From positions 1-19,292 of the forward strand of contig CAZTRC010000012.1 in assembly GCA_964615845.1 (NCBI GenBank): 19,292 nt of DNA, read 5' to 3'. Positions 7,344-14,565 of the stretch are shown here, piece after piece. Position 1 is the stretch's first letter. Each line of letters begins with the position of its first letter. The position numbers and the translations under genes were made by a program. This DNA is from CAYRQF01 sp964615845 (lineage in GTDB: Bacteria > Patescibacteriota > Minisyncoccia > Phycocordibacterales > CSBR16-119). The notes beneath the pieces are model-generated. The model was not told the origin of the DNA, searched no databases, and worked only from the letters and a program-made list of their open reading frames with translations.

Positions 7344-8013
7344 TTGAAATATTTTTAAAATCTTCAATTGAAACGCTTGGGTTGTTGGCGCCAAAGACGA
7401 CTGACCCGGACACGACGCGAGTGGCGCCGATTTGAGCGAGTTCGTGCGCGGTTTCGAGATTAATACCACCGTCAACTGAAATTATAGCACTCGGCTTTAT
7501 TTGTTTGATGTGATTAACTTGGTCGAGCACCCTCGGATCAAAAGTCTGACCCTGATAACCAATATTTTCTATACCCATGAGTTGCACAAAGTTTGCTTTT
7601 TGGATGAGATCGCTCCATTTCTTCACGTCATTACTGGTCTTGAATGCAATTCCCCACTCTATTTTGAGGCTGGTAATCTCTTTCAAAAATAATTCCTGAT
7701 TGTCTATCGAGTCAGCATGAATGATGAGCCGGCTTGCCCCAAGTTTTTGATATTTCTTGAGATCAGTTTCCGGCGCCATGACCATGAGATCAAATTCATA
7801 TTTTATTTTGTCCGAAAACGGCAGACGAATTTCGCCATCCATGAGCTCGCGAGCGCTTTGTTTGTCTTTTGGGAAGAATGGCCAAGACTTGGCTTCGACA
7901 AATTTCCCATCCATGAGATCAAGCTGGACGTAATCTACGTATTCAAAGACTCTCTCCGCATGTTCGCGAATATCGTCAAAGCTCTTTGGCATGATGGCGG
8001 GGATGATTTCCAT
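7336..8013 (-). CDS. rpe: Ribulose-phosphate 3-epimerase-like protein with altered metal site
   Basis: The 225-aa TIM-barrel protein matches the Rpe family along its length: PAIMPKSFDDI, YVQLDLMDGKFV (28-39), LMVMAPETD, GIENIGYQGQTFDPRVLDQV (148-166), SVDGGINLETAHELAQIGA (179-197) and VSGSVVFG. Rpe interconverts ribulose 5-phosphate and xylulose 5-phosphate. Two of the four classical metal ligands differ: the His of HxDxMD is Gln30 and the His of DVHLM is Asp75, while Asp32 and Asp181, the acid/base pair, are kept. The serine of PSILSADF is also lost. Context (aldolase, rpiB, transketolase) argues for the epimerase role, but chemistry may be altered or the protein may act on another sugar phosphate. 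It has its own leaderless promoter. Confidence 0.8.
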   Translation of the reverse strand: MEIIPAIMPKSFDDIREHAERVFEYVDYVQLDLMDGKFVEAKSWPFFPKDKQSARELMDGEIRLPFSDKIKYEFDLMVMAPETDLKKYQKLGASRLIIHADSIDNQELFLKEITSLKIEWGIAFKTSNDVKKWSDLIQKANFVQLMGIENIGYQGQTFDPRVLDQVNHIKQIKPSAIISVDGGINLETAHELAQIGATRVVSGSVVFGANNPSVSIEDFKNISNV

Positions 8014-8019
8014 CGACTC

Positions 8020-8028
8020 ATTGTACCA
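8020..8028 (-). promoter_or_regulatory. Extended -10 promoter, leaderless start of the rpe-like gene
   Basis: TGG-TACAAT on the minus strand, then six bases (GAGTCG) and the ATG at 8013. It fits in the 18-base space after the aldolase stop, so rpe and the transketolase genes can be transcribed separately from gap-rpiB-aldolase. Confidence 0.65.
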
Positions 8029-8031
8029 CGT

Positions 8032-9048
8032 TTAGAGACCTTGATCAGCGAGAGAATTTTCTTGGAGACGCCCCAGAAATGCCTTTTGGGCATCATGGAT
8101 ATTTTCGTCTTTGCCGGCCCAGATTTCGAGTGCATCGTTTTGGAGCGCGCGGGAAAATGAGAAAGCGAGTGGCCATGGCAGAGGCTCGAGTTTGGCGATT
8201 TCATCAAAGTTTTTGGTCGCTTCGTCAGGACTCTGTCCGCCAGAGAGGAAGACCACGCCGGCAATCTGATCCGGCACACACGTCTTCAAGACTTCCACAG
8301 TAAACCTCGCAACTGTCTTGGCATCGGCTCGCACCATCGCATCTTTCCCAGAAATCACCATACTTGTTTTCAGTATGAGCCCCGGAAGCTCTACGAAATA
8401 TTTCGGTAATTCTTCGAACAAGATTTTCAAGACTTGCGTTGTAACCATTTTGGATTTCTCTATAGAGTGCACGCCGTCGAGCAAGACTTCCGGCTCGACA
8501 ATCGGCACGATGCCTTCATCTTGGCAGGCTTTGGCGTAACGCCCGAGGATTTTGGCGTTTTCGCGAATGACTTCTTCGCTTGGAGTGTTGGTTCCAATCT
8601 TGAAGGCCGCGCGCCATTTGGCAAACGAGGCTCCCATTGATTTGTATTCTTCTAGCCGTGCTGGCAAACCATCAAGGCCTTGGGTAATCGTCTCGCCCGG
8701 AAAGCCTGGCATGTCCACGAGGCCTGCATCGACTTTTATACCAGACAATATTCCCTTTTGAATTAAGTATTCGCGAAAAAACATACCAGTGTCGCCTTTG
8801 GTTCGCGTCATCGGATTGGTCTTTTGACGGATTGTCTCGTCATAGAGGATAACGCCGGTGATATATCTTTCAATTCCTGGAGTGGTAAAAAGCATTTGGC
8901 GATACGCGCGGCGATTTTCTTCGGTTTCGGGAATTCCATAAGCAGCAAAACGCGCGTTACAAGTGTGATTGCTCTCGTCCGCAGCCAAAATTCCCTTTGA
9001 TGGAGTGAGAAGTCGCAACGCTGTGGAGTGTAAGTGTTGGATGTCCAT
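8032..9048 (-). CDS. Class I fructose-bisphosphate aldolase (eukaryote-type fold family)
   Basis: This cytoplasmic enzyme cleaves fructose 1,6-bisphosphate to two triose phosphates by Schiff-base chemistry. With the ATG at 9048 it has 338 residues, a little under the animal/plant enzyme. Catalytic landmarks are present: ILAADES (Asp24), SFAKWRAAFKIG (Lys144), EPEVLLDG (Glu185), LILKTSMV (Lys227, Schiff-base lysine) and VVFLSGGQS. The start four bases after the rpiB stop (TAA-CGGG-ATG) is preferred over the TTG at 9063, which would overlap rpiB. It is cotranscribed with gap and rpiB. Metal-dependent class II aldolase motifs are absent. Confidence 0.93.
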   Translation of the reverse strand: MDIQHLHSTALRLLTPSKGILAADESNHTCNARFAAYGIPETEENRRAYRQMLFTTPGIERYITGVILYDETIRQKTNPMTRTKGDTGMFFREYLIQKGILSGIKVDAGLVDMPGFPGETITQGLDGLPARLEEYKSMGASFAKWRAAFKIGTNTPSEEVIRENAKILGRYAKACQDEGIVPIVEPEVLLDGVHSIEKSKMVTTQVLKILFEELPKYFVELPGLILKTSMVISGKDAMVRADAKTVARFTVEVLKTCVPDQIAGVVFLSGGQSPDEATKNFDEIAKLEPLPWPLAFSFSRALQNDALEIWAGKDENIHDAQKAFLGRLQENSLADQGL

Positions 9049-9052
9049 CCCG

Positions 9053-9496
9053 TTAGTTATCAAGTTTTAAAATTCTACGTTTATGACGCTCATCTCCAGA
9101 AAATTTGGTTGCGAGAAATATGTCTGTCGCGTGTTTTGCTTCTTGTTCGGATATAAATCTCGCACCGAGAGAGAGTATGTTCGCGTCGTTGTGTTCACGT
9201 GAGAGTTTTACAATTTCTTCCGGTCCGCCATAGTACGCTACTGCGCGAACACCGAAGAGACGATTCGCCTCTATCGCTTCGCCTGTGCCCGTGCCACCGA
9301 CGACAATTCCAAAAGCTTCTGAATCCGTTTCAGCCACACCCTCGGCCACAAGCGACACAAAATCCGGGTAATCGTCAGTCGCGTCAAAATGGTCAGGCCC
9401 CTTATCGACAACCTCATGCCCCAAAAGTCCGAGATGGCTTACCAAAACCTTTTTCATTTCAAACCCGGCGTGATCTGATGCGATGTATATTTTCAT
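9053..9496 (-). CDS. rpiB: Ribose 5-phosphate isomerase B, glutamate-base type
   Basis: The 147-aa protein has the RpiB/LacAB fold signatures: KIYIASDHAGFEMKK (Asp8, His9), GHEVVDKGPD, and SREHNDANILSLGAR with the family histidine. It interconverts ribose 5-phosphate and ribulose 5-phosphate. In the active-site loop the catalytic cysteine of the E. coli type (CGTGIG) is Gly67, and the loop reads GGTGTGEAIEANR with Glu73. This resembles the mycobacterial type (GGSGNGE), where the glutamate is the base, so activity is expected. The ATG at 9496 lies three bases after the gap stop, so both are in one operon. Confidence 0.9.
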   Translation of the reverse strand: MKIYIASDHAGFEMKKVLVSHLGLLGHEVVDKGPDHFDATDDYPDFVSLVAEGVAETDSEAFGIVVGGTGTGEAIEANRLFGVRAVAYYGGPEEIVKLSREHNDANILSLGARFISEQEAKHATDIFLATKFSGDERHKRRILKLDN

Positions 9497-9499
9497 AAA

Positions 9500-10537
9500 T
9501 TATTTTAGACTTTGCGCAGTTTTAATTACGTGATTCACGAGCGTCGCCGTATACCCCATTTCGTTATCGTACCATGCCATCACTTTCACGAGATTGCCAC
9601 CAACGACGCGCGTCATCTCGAGGTCTACAATAGATGGAATGGTCACACCAATGATGTCAGACGAAACGATTGGTTCGTCTGTCGCGGTCAAGAGTCCTTT
9701 CCATCGCGGACTTTGCGAAGCTTCGATCAGGATTTTGTTTACTTCTTCCGCCGTCGTTGGCTTTTTGGAAATGAATGTGACATCGACAAGCGATCCTACT
9801 GGCACCGGCACGCGGATCGAGATGCCGTCAAAGAGTCCGGTAAGCGCTGGGAAAGCTTTGGTCACGGCGATAGCCGCACCTGTTGAGCTTGGGACGATGT
9901 TTTCTGCGGCCGCTCTTCCCTCTCTCAAATCTTTTTTCGACGGACCATCGACAAGCGCTTGCGATGCAGTGTAGCCGTGAACTGTAGAAAGAATCGCCTT
10001 TTCGATTCCCAAAGCTTCGTGAAGCACTCCGATAAGCGGCGATGCGGCATTGGTCGTGCAAGAAGCATTGGAAGTAATGTCGCATGTGCCGAATTTTTCT
10101 TCGTTGACACCCAGGAGAATGGTTTCGCCTGGGACACTTCCGTCGCCATCCTTGGCAGGAGCGGAAATCACCACTTTCTTCGCGCCTTGATCCAAATGGA
10201 ATTTTGCTTTATCAAAAGAAGTGAAAAGTCCTGTAGATTCGACGACAACATCTATATCGAGTTCTTTCCATGGCAGGCCGCTCGGATCTTTCGAGGAGAC
10301 GAATCTGGTTTCGAGTTTTTTGGCACCGTCTGTTACGACGAGATTGCCATTCGAAAAGTCCACCGCAAAAGGCGCGCGGCCATAAACGCTATCGTATTTC
10401 AAAAGATAGGCGATGCTTTCAATTGTGCCGAGGTCATTTACCGCCACGACTTCGATATCATCACGCTCCCAGGCCATCTTATAGAACGCTCGGCCAATCC
10501 GACCGAAACCGTTTATAGCAACACGAACTTTTTTCAT
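9500..10537 (-). CDS. gap: Glyceraldehyde-3-phosphate dehydrogenase
   Basis: At 345 aa this is a full-length phosphorylating GAPDH, which oxidises glyceraldehyde 3-phosphate to 1,3-bisphosphoglycerate. The N-terminal Rossmann motif is INGFGRIGRAFYK (8-20); Asp35 in AVNDLG suggests NAD preference. The catalytic signature NASCTTNA holds Cys160, and His187 lies in STVHGYTASQ. DGPSKKDLREGRAAAENIVPSSTGAA and the C-terminal AWYDNEMGYT are standard. It has its own leaderless promoter overlapping the end of gatB and leads the gap-rpiB-aldolase unit. Confidence 0.96.
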   Translation of the reverse strand: MKKVRVAINGFGRIGRAFYKMAWERDDIEVVAVNDLGTIESIAYLLKYDSVYGRAPFAVDFSNGNLVVTDGAKKLETRFVSSKDPSGLPWKELDIDVVVESTGLFTSFDKAKFHLDQGAKKVVISAPAKDGDGSVPGETILLGVNEEKFGTCDITSNASCTTNAASPLIGVLHEALGIEKAILSTVHGYTASQALVDGPSKKDLREGRAAAENIVPSSTGAAIAVTKAFPALTGLFDGISIRVPVPVGSLVDVTFISKKPTTAEEVNKILIEASQSPRWKGLLTATDEPIVSSDIIGVTIPSIVDLEMTRVVGGNLVKVMAWYDNEMGYTATLVNHVIKTAQSLK

Positions 10538-10543
10538 GCTGAA

Positions 10544-10552
10544 ATTATATCA
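10544..10552 (-). promoter_or_regulatory. Extended -10 promoter of gap, sharing the gatB stop codon
   Basis: TGA-TATAAT on the minus strand, then six bases (TTCAGC) and the ATG at 10537. The TGA is also the stop codon of gatB (10550-10552), so the TG element and the end of the upstream gene are the same bases. Confidence 0.7.
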
Positions 10553-11956
10553 CTTTTCCAACTCTTCCTTGAGGATTTTCAACGCAAGCTGTGGGTTCGC
10601 TGAACCTTTTGACTCCTTCATGAATTGCCCCACGAGGAATTGGATAGATTTTTCGTTTCCGGATTTGTATTCTAGGGCGACTTTTGGATTGGCGGCGATG
10701 ATGGCTTCAGCGGTGACTTTGAGTTTACTTTCGTCGAGTTCTTGAATGAGACCGTGTTCTTTAGCATAAGATTCTGGATCGATGTCTTCTTTTACAATAA
10801 GTGCGATTAAGTCCTTGGCTCCACGGGAGTTAATCTTGTTCTCGGCAATCATTTTCATAATCGAGGCAAAAGACTCGGCTTTCGGGAATTTGAAATCCAC
10901 GCCTGCAAGCTTCCTCGCGCCATTCAAATCCGACAGGATATAGTTCGCTAACACTCGAGGTTCGACCTTGAGTGTTAGGACTTCTTCGAAAAAGTTCGCG
11001 AGTTCCTGGTCGGTGACGAAAATATCTACGTCTTCGGTTTTTATTCCAATCGCTTTGAATCTTTCACGCTTGATTGCTGGTAATTCCGGAAGCTCTGATT
11101 TCATCTTCTCTAAATCAAACATTTCATGCAAGTACATTTTCGGTATGTCTGGCTCGGGGAAATATCGATAGTCGTGAGAATCTTCTTTTTTGCGCTGAGA
11201 AAATGTTATTTGCTTGTTCTCATCCCAACCACGAGTTTCTTGGACGATCTCGCTTCCCTTTCCTTCTTCGAGGAGCGCAATGTGTCGTTTGATTTCAAAC
11301 TCTGCGGCTTTTTCGACAGATTTGAAAGAGTTAATGTTTTTTACCTCGACTTTCGTACCGAATTTGTCGGTGCCGGAAACAGAGAGGTTTAGCTCGACGC
11401 GCATCTCGCCCTTTTCCATGTTCGCGTCAGATACACCAAGTGTGCGGAGCAAGAGTTGGAGTTCGCGTCCGAAGTCGCCAGCCTCTTTCGCGCTATGAAT
11501 TACCGGCTCTGTCACCATTTCCATGAGCGGGACTCCAGCGCGGTTGTAATCTATGAGCGAGAATTCTCCTCTGTCGTGTTTATTGTTCGCGGTGTCTTCT
11601 TCTAGGTGTACGCGAGTGACTTTCACACCATTCAGCACTCCTCCGGAAACGATAGGATACTTGTATTGAGAAATTTGGTAGCCTTTTGGAATGTCGGGAT
11701 AGAAATAATTCTTGCGATCAAACTCTGTAAAGTTCGCGATGTTCGCGCCTATAGCGAGACCTACTTTGACCACAGACTCGACAGCTTTCATATTCGGCAC
11801 AGGCAAAGTTCCCGGATGCGCCATGCATACAGGACAGACATTTGTATTCGGCTTCTCCTCGTCAGGATTGTTCCTGCAAGCGCAGAACATCTTGGTCTGC
11901 GTCTTCAGTTCGGCGTGAATCTCAAGACCGATGGTGACTTTATATTTGGAATCCAT
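10550..11956 (-). CDS. gatB: Aspartyl/glutamyl-tRNA(Asn/Gln) amidotransferase subunit B
   Basis: GatB is the kinase and tRNA-binding subunit of GatCAB, which amidates Glu-tRNA(Gln) and Asp-tRNA(Asn). The start is the ATG at 11956 (MDSKYKVTIGLEIHAELKT); the frame is open further upstream but without family similarity, and an extended -10 box precedes this ATG. At 468 aa the length is normal. Visible are the zinc cysteines FCAC and CPVC (Cys25, 27, 41, 44), AHPGTLPVPN, the long catalytic domain with FDRKNYFYPDIPKGYQISQY and YRYFPEPDIP, and the helical YqeY-like tail ending IQFLVGQFMKESKGSANPQLALKILKEEL. gatA and gatC are not in the window. Confidence 0.97.
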   Translation of the reverse strand: MDSKYKVTIGLEIHAELKTQTKMFCACRNNPDEEKPNTNVCPVCMAHPGTLPVPNMKAVESVVKVGLAIGANIANFTEFDRKNYFYPDIPKGYQISQYKYPIVSGGVLNGVKVTRVHLEEDTANNKHDRGEFSLIDYNRAGVPLMEMVTEPVIHSAKEAGDFGRELQLLLRTLGVSDANMEKGEMRVELNLSVSGTDKFGTKVEVKNINSFKSVEKAAEFEIKRHIALLEEGKGSEIVQETRGWDENKQITFSQRKKEDSHDYRYFPEPDIPKMYLHEMFDLEKMKSELPELPAIKRERFKAIGIKTEDVDIFVTDQELANFFEEVLTLKVEPRVLANYILSDLNGARKLAGVDFKFPKAESFASIMKMIAENKINSRGAKDLIALIVKEDIDPESYAKEHGLIQELDESKLKVTAEAIIAANPKVALEYKSGNEKSIQFLVGQFMKESKGSANPQLALKILKEELEK

Positions 11957-11963
11957 AGCAAAA

Positions 11964-11972
11964 AGTATATCA
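11964..11972 (-). promoter_or_regulatory. Extended -10 promoter, leaderless start of gatB
   Basis: TGA-TATACT on the minus strand, seven bases, then the ATG at 11956. It diverges from the promoter of the 70-aa gene (11996-12024). Confidence 0.6.
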
Positions 11973-11995
11973 AAATAAAGCGTTTTTAGGTGACA

Positions 11996-12024
11996 TTGAC
12001 AAAATATAAACTTCGTGCTAATAT
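11996..12024 (+). promoter_or_regulatory. Complete sigma70-like promoter of the 70-aa gene
   Basis: TTGACA (11996-12001), a 17-base spacer ending in TGC, and TAATAT (12019-12024): a consensus -35 plus an extended -10. The predicted start near 12031 gives a leader of about 16 bases. This is the best match to a full consensus in the window. Confidence 0.75.
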
Positions 12025-12046
12025 TGAAGCAACCAAATCCAAGCAC

Positions 12047-12259
12047 ATGAAGCTGAATAAAGCCCGCCGCAACGAGATCGCTTACAAATTGCACCTGGTG
12101 AACATGGCCAACAACGGTATGCAGTTCACGCCCATGGGCAAACAAGAGAAGCTCCTGATGAAGAAGCTCGGCATCGAGAAGGCGGAGCTCATCGCCTTCG
12201 CGACCCAAACGGCCACCACGTTGGCTACGGAGAGCTTCAAGAAGAAGTGGAGCAAGTAG
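12047..12259 (+). CDS. 70-aa basic protein of unknown function
   Basis: I recognise no family. The ATG at 12047 is preferred over the open frame from 11990, which would begin upstream of the -35 box. The protein is small and lysine-rich, without signal peptide or membrane segment: MKLNKARRNEIAYKLHLVN, MGKQEKLLMKKLGI, then IEKAELIAFATQTATTLATE and a basic end FKKKWSK. It looks all-helical and could bind nucleic acid, which is inference only. Support for it being real: a consensus promoter before it, a strong terminator after it, and coding-like third positions. It uses AAG, GAG, CTC and GCC heavily, unlike its neighbours. No Shine-Dalgarno is present. Confidence 0.72.
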   Translation: MKLNKARRNEIAYKLHLVNMANNGMQFTPMGKQEKLLMKKLGIEKAELIAFATQTATTLATESFKKKWSK

Positions 12260-12282
12260 CCACAACTTCGAAACGACGACCA

Positions 12283-12307
12283 CGGCACCCCGACCATTGG
12301 GGTGCCG
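12283..12307 (+). terminator. Rho-independent terminator of the 70-aa gene
   Basis: A perfect 9-bp stem CGGCACCCC / GGGGTGCCG with a seven-base loop, then TTCGCTTTT. The stem begins 24 bases after the stop. On the other strand no T-run follows, so it acts mainly on the plus strand, just before the convergent obg stop at 12315. Confidence 0.8.
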
Positions 12308-12314
12308 TTCGCTT

Positions 12315-13283
12315 TTAGCCTCTCAAAATCTTCACCAACTCATCCCCCACCTTCTTCACCGACTCGTCATCAAACGCTGACATCGTGAGAACAACTTTAT
12401 CTAATTTTTCAAAACTCTTTACAGTTTTTGCGATAGTTTTCTCATCAGACATATCAGTCTTTGTCAGGATTATGATTTCATCTTTGGCCGCAAGATCCTT
12501 GTCATAATTTTCAAGTTCTTTCCTGATATTTTTATATGTAGTCATGAGATCCTCATTCTCGAACGACACAAGATGAGCGATCATTTTCGTCCTCTTGATG
12601 TGCTTCAGGAATTTCACGCCGAGTCCTTTGCCTTCTGACGCACCCTCGATAATTCCGGGAATGTCTGCGATGACGAATTCTTGCAAAACTCCGAGATGTG
12701 GATCGAGAGTAGTGAAGGCATACGCGCCGATTTTCGACTTCGCATTCGTCACAGAGTTTATAAGTGTCGATTTACCAGCATTCGGATATCCGACAAGTCC
12801 GAGATCGGCAAAGAGCCGGAGCTCGATGTGATAGTGTCCGTTGTCGCCAGGCTTGCCTGGAGTCGATTCGTACGGAGTCGTATTAACGGAAGATTTGAAA
12901 TGTTCGTTCCCGAGTCCTCCCTTTCCGCCTTTGAGAATCAGGATTTTTTGTCCCGCCTCGGTCAGATCATAGACATCTCCTGTTTCAGTATTGGTCACCA
13001 CTGATCCGACTGGGAGTTTGATGTACATGTCCTCGCCGTCTTGGCCGGACATTTTCTTCTTCGCCCCTGACTCGCCATCTGGTGCGATAAATCTGGTGTC
13101 GTGTGTGTAGCTTGCGAGAAGTCCCGAGTCTTTTACTCCTTCTAGATATACGTCTCCGCCTCGTCCGCCGTCGCCTCCCGCTGGTCCGCCACGGTCCTCA
13201 AACTTATCCTGACGCCACCTTACAACCCCGTCTCCGCCGGTTCCTGCTTTTGCGTAAATTTTGAGTTCATCGACGAATGCCAT
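12315..13283 (-). CDS. obg: Obg-family GTPase
   Basis: Obg binds the 50S ribosomal subunit and acts in its assembly and in stress signalling. The 322-aa protein has the glycine-rich Obg fold (1-155, with GTGGDGVVRWR, GGPAGGDGGRGGDVYL and GGKGGLGNEHF) followed by the G domain: G1 GYPNAGKSTLI (165-175), the switch FTTLDPHLGVL, G3 DIPGIIEG (207-214), G4 TKTD in place of NKxD, and G5 near MSA. There is no C-terminal OCT domain, so this is the short form. It is the last gene of the yqeY-YvlD-MYG1-obg run, 12 bases after the MYG1-family stop. Confidence 0.95.
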   Translation of the reverse strand: MAFVDELKIYAKAGTGGDGVVRWRQDKFEDRGGPAGGDGGRGGDVYLEGVKDSGLLASYTHDTRFIAPDGESGAKKKMSGQDGEDMYIKLPVGSVVTNTETGDVYDLTEAGQKILILKGGKGGLGNEHFKSSVNTTPYESTPGKPGDNGHYHIELRLFADLGLVGYPNAGKSTLINSVTNAKSKIGAYAFTTLDPHLGVLQEFVIADIPGIIEGASEGKGLGVKFLKHIKRTKMIAHLVSFENEDLMTTYKNIRKELENYDKDLAAKDEIIILTKTDMSDEKTIAKTVKSFEKLDKVVLTMSAFDDESVKKVGDELVKILRG

Positions 13284-13295
13284 AGTTTGTTTAGA

Positions 13296-14213
13296 TTAGC
13301 TTTCGAGGGCCTTTTTAGCAAGGGCCATGGCGCCATCACGAGTTTGCGCTACGCAATAAAATCGTCCGTCATGGGAAAATATAGCGTCTGTTACTCCCGA
13401 AGCTTTTTGGAAATCTGCATCTCGCAAACCTCGCCAAGCTTCAGGAAAGGGCTTTCTGGATTCAAATCCTTCAAAAGTACTTCTGACCGCCTCAGCCTTC
13501 CAAGCCCGGTCGTCGCTCTTCGGATAAACAAAGTAGATTGGTTCCGGAAATCCTACCAAAACGCGCAAGATTTCATAACGCGAATACGGCTTGTCCAAAA
13601 CAATCACTCTTTTATCCGCAGTTTGTTCGTAGGCCGCTCTGATATCTTTTTCTGACTCGAGCATGACATTCACGTGCAAGATTTCTCTGCCCATGATTTC
13701 TTTGGCCCACGAAACCATTTTTAAAAATTGCTTCATCTGTAGAGCTCCGTCTTCATTCCAAGCCAGATTAAAATTTCCAACGATTGATGGCACGATGTAC
13801 GGCGAGACTCCAGGAATCAAACTTTTGTAAATATCCTGGCCATTATCTGCAGCATCAAGCGCCTGGATACGCTGATCAATCATTTGTACCGCTTCAGGGC
13901 TTCCTGTCAAACTTTCGCCGAAATGTTTCCAGACGAGTCCAGCTGCCGCATACATGATGCCGTTCTCTCGCGCGCCCGCTCGACCTTTTTGATGGTGATC
14001 AAAACGATGTGAAGAAGGATCATACACGCCACCAACGTCAAAAACGTAATCCGCACGCTCTATGATTTTTTGGTCGCGCGTGCGAACGATATCGTAACCT
14101 TCACCTTTTTGATCTAGATAAATTTGTAGAATTGCGCAAGCAAAAACGTCATCGGCATGGAAGCCGCCATCATGCGTCACTAAAAGTTTTTTCTTCTTCA
14201 GGAAATCCAGCAT
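13296..14213 (-). CDS. MYG1-family (UPF0160) DHH-like hydrolase
   Basis: This is a full-length, 305-aa member of the MYG1 family; the human member is reported as a 3'-5' RNA exonuclease. Diagnostic motifs are VTHDGGFHADDVFACAIL near the start, YVFDVGGVYDPSSHRFDHHQKG with the DHH-like metal residues, and AAGLVWKHFGE. The C-terminal part has VGFPEPIYFVYP, AWRGLRD and IFSHDGRFYCVAQTRDGAMALAKKAL. The start at 14213 (MLDFLKKKKLLVTHDGG) lies one base after the YvlD-like stop; the longer frame to 14246 would overlap that gene. Its substrate in a bacterium is unknown; neighbours in RNA and ribosome functions (yqeY, obg) fit an RNA role. Confidence 0.88.
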   Translation of the reverse strand: MLDFLKKKKLLVTHDGGFHADDVFACAILQIYLDQKGEGYDIVRTRDQKIIERADYVFDVGGVYDPSSHRFDHHQKGRAGARENGIMYAAAGLVWKHFGESLTGSPEAVQMIDQRIQALDAADNGQDIYKSLIPGVSPYIVPSIVGNFNLAWNEDGALQMKQFLKMVSWAKEIMGREILHVNVMLESEKDIRAAYEQTADKRVIVLDKPYSRYEILRVLVGFPEPIYFVYPKSDDRAWKAEAVRSTFEGFESRKPFPEAWRGLRDADFQKASGVTDAIFSHDGRFYCVAQTRDGAMALAKKALES

Positions 14214-14214
14214 C

Positions 14215-14559
14215 TTAATCTTCTTTCTTGCCAAATTTATCCGCAAACCAATTCAAGACCGAAACGATGAGCGAGCCGAGGATCGCGGCGACAAAGGTCT
14301 CGACGGACATCCCTGGCACGAGGCCGGAAACAAACCAGAAGAAAAGCGCGTTTAGGACGATAAGGAAAAGTCCGAGCGTGATGAGAGTGATCGGGAGTGT
14401 CAGGATTTTCACGATTGGCTTGACGATAATCTGAATGACGGTGAGAATTGCGCCGGCGATGGCCGCGGTCGCGATGTTGTCGAGCGTTATGCCCGGCACG
14501 ATATAATCAGCGGCCAAGACCGCGAGCGTGAGAAATATAAATCTAAAAAGTATTTTCAT
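14215..14559 (-). CDS. YvlD/phage-holin-IV-like four-helix membrane protein
   Basis: The 114-aa protein is nearly all hydrophobic, with four likely membrane segments (about residues 5-22, 30-48, 55-78 and 85-105), short turns and a charged end FADKFGKKED. The pattern PGITLDNIATAAIAGAILTVIQIIVKPI, LPITLITLGLFLIVLNALFFW and VPGMSVETF matches the widespread phage holin family / YvlD proteins, which are chromosomal and have no proven lysis role. It follows yqeY by six bases and precedes the MYG1-family gene by one. Confidence 0.87.
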   Translation of the reverse strand: MKILFRFIFLTLAVLAADYIVPGITLDNIATAAIAGAILTVIQIIVKPIVKILTLPITLITLGLFLIVLNALFFWFVSGLVPGMSVETFVAAILGSLIVSVLNWFADKFGKKED

Positions 14560-14565
14560 ATATTT

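Noticed and set aside
9048..9063. TTG start for the aldolase at 9063
   Set aside because: It would overlap rpiB and add five residues not typical of the family; the ATG at 9048 follows the rpiB stop by four bases.
9959..10603. 214-codon plus-strand open frame across gap
   Set aside because: It is antisense to GAPDH and the end of gatB, both with full family signatures; no promoter or start signal supports it.
10550..12283. GatB read as a 577-aa protein starting at 12283
   Set aside because: The first 109 residues run antisense through the 70-aa gene, lack GatB similarity, and the family start plus an extended -10 box are at 11956.
14215..14559. Phage holin call as evidence of a prophage
   Set aside because: The YvlD/holin-IV family is widespread in chromosomes, and the gene lies inside a housekeeping operon with no phage genes.
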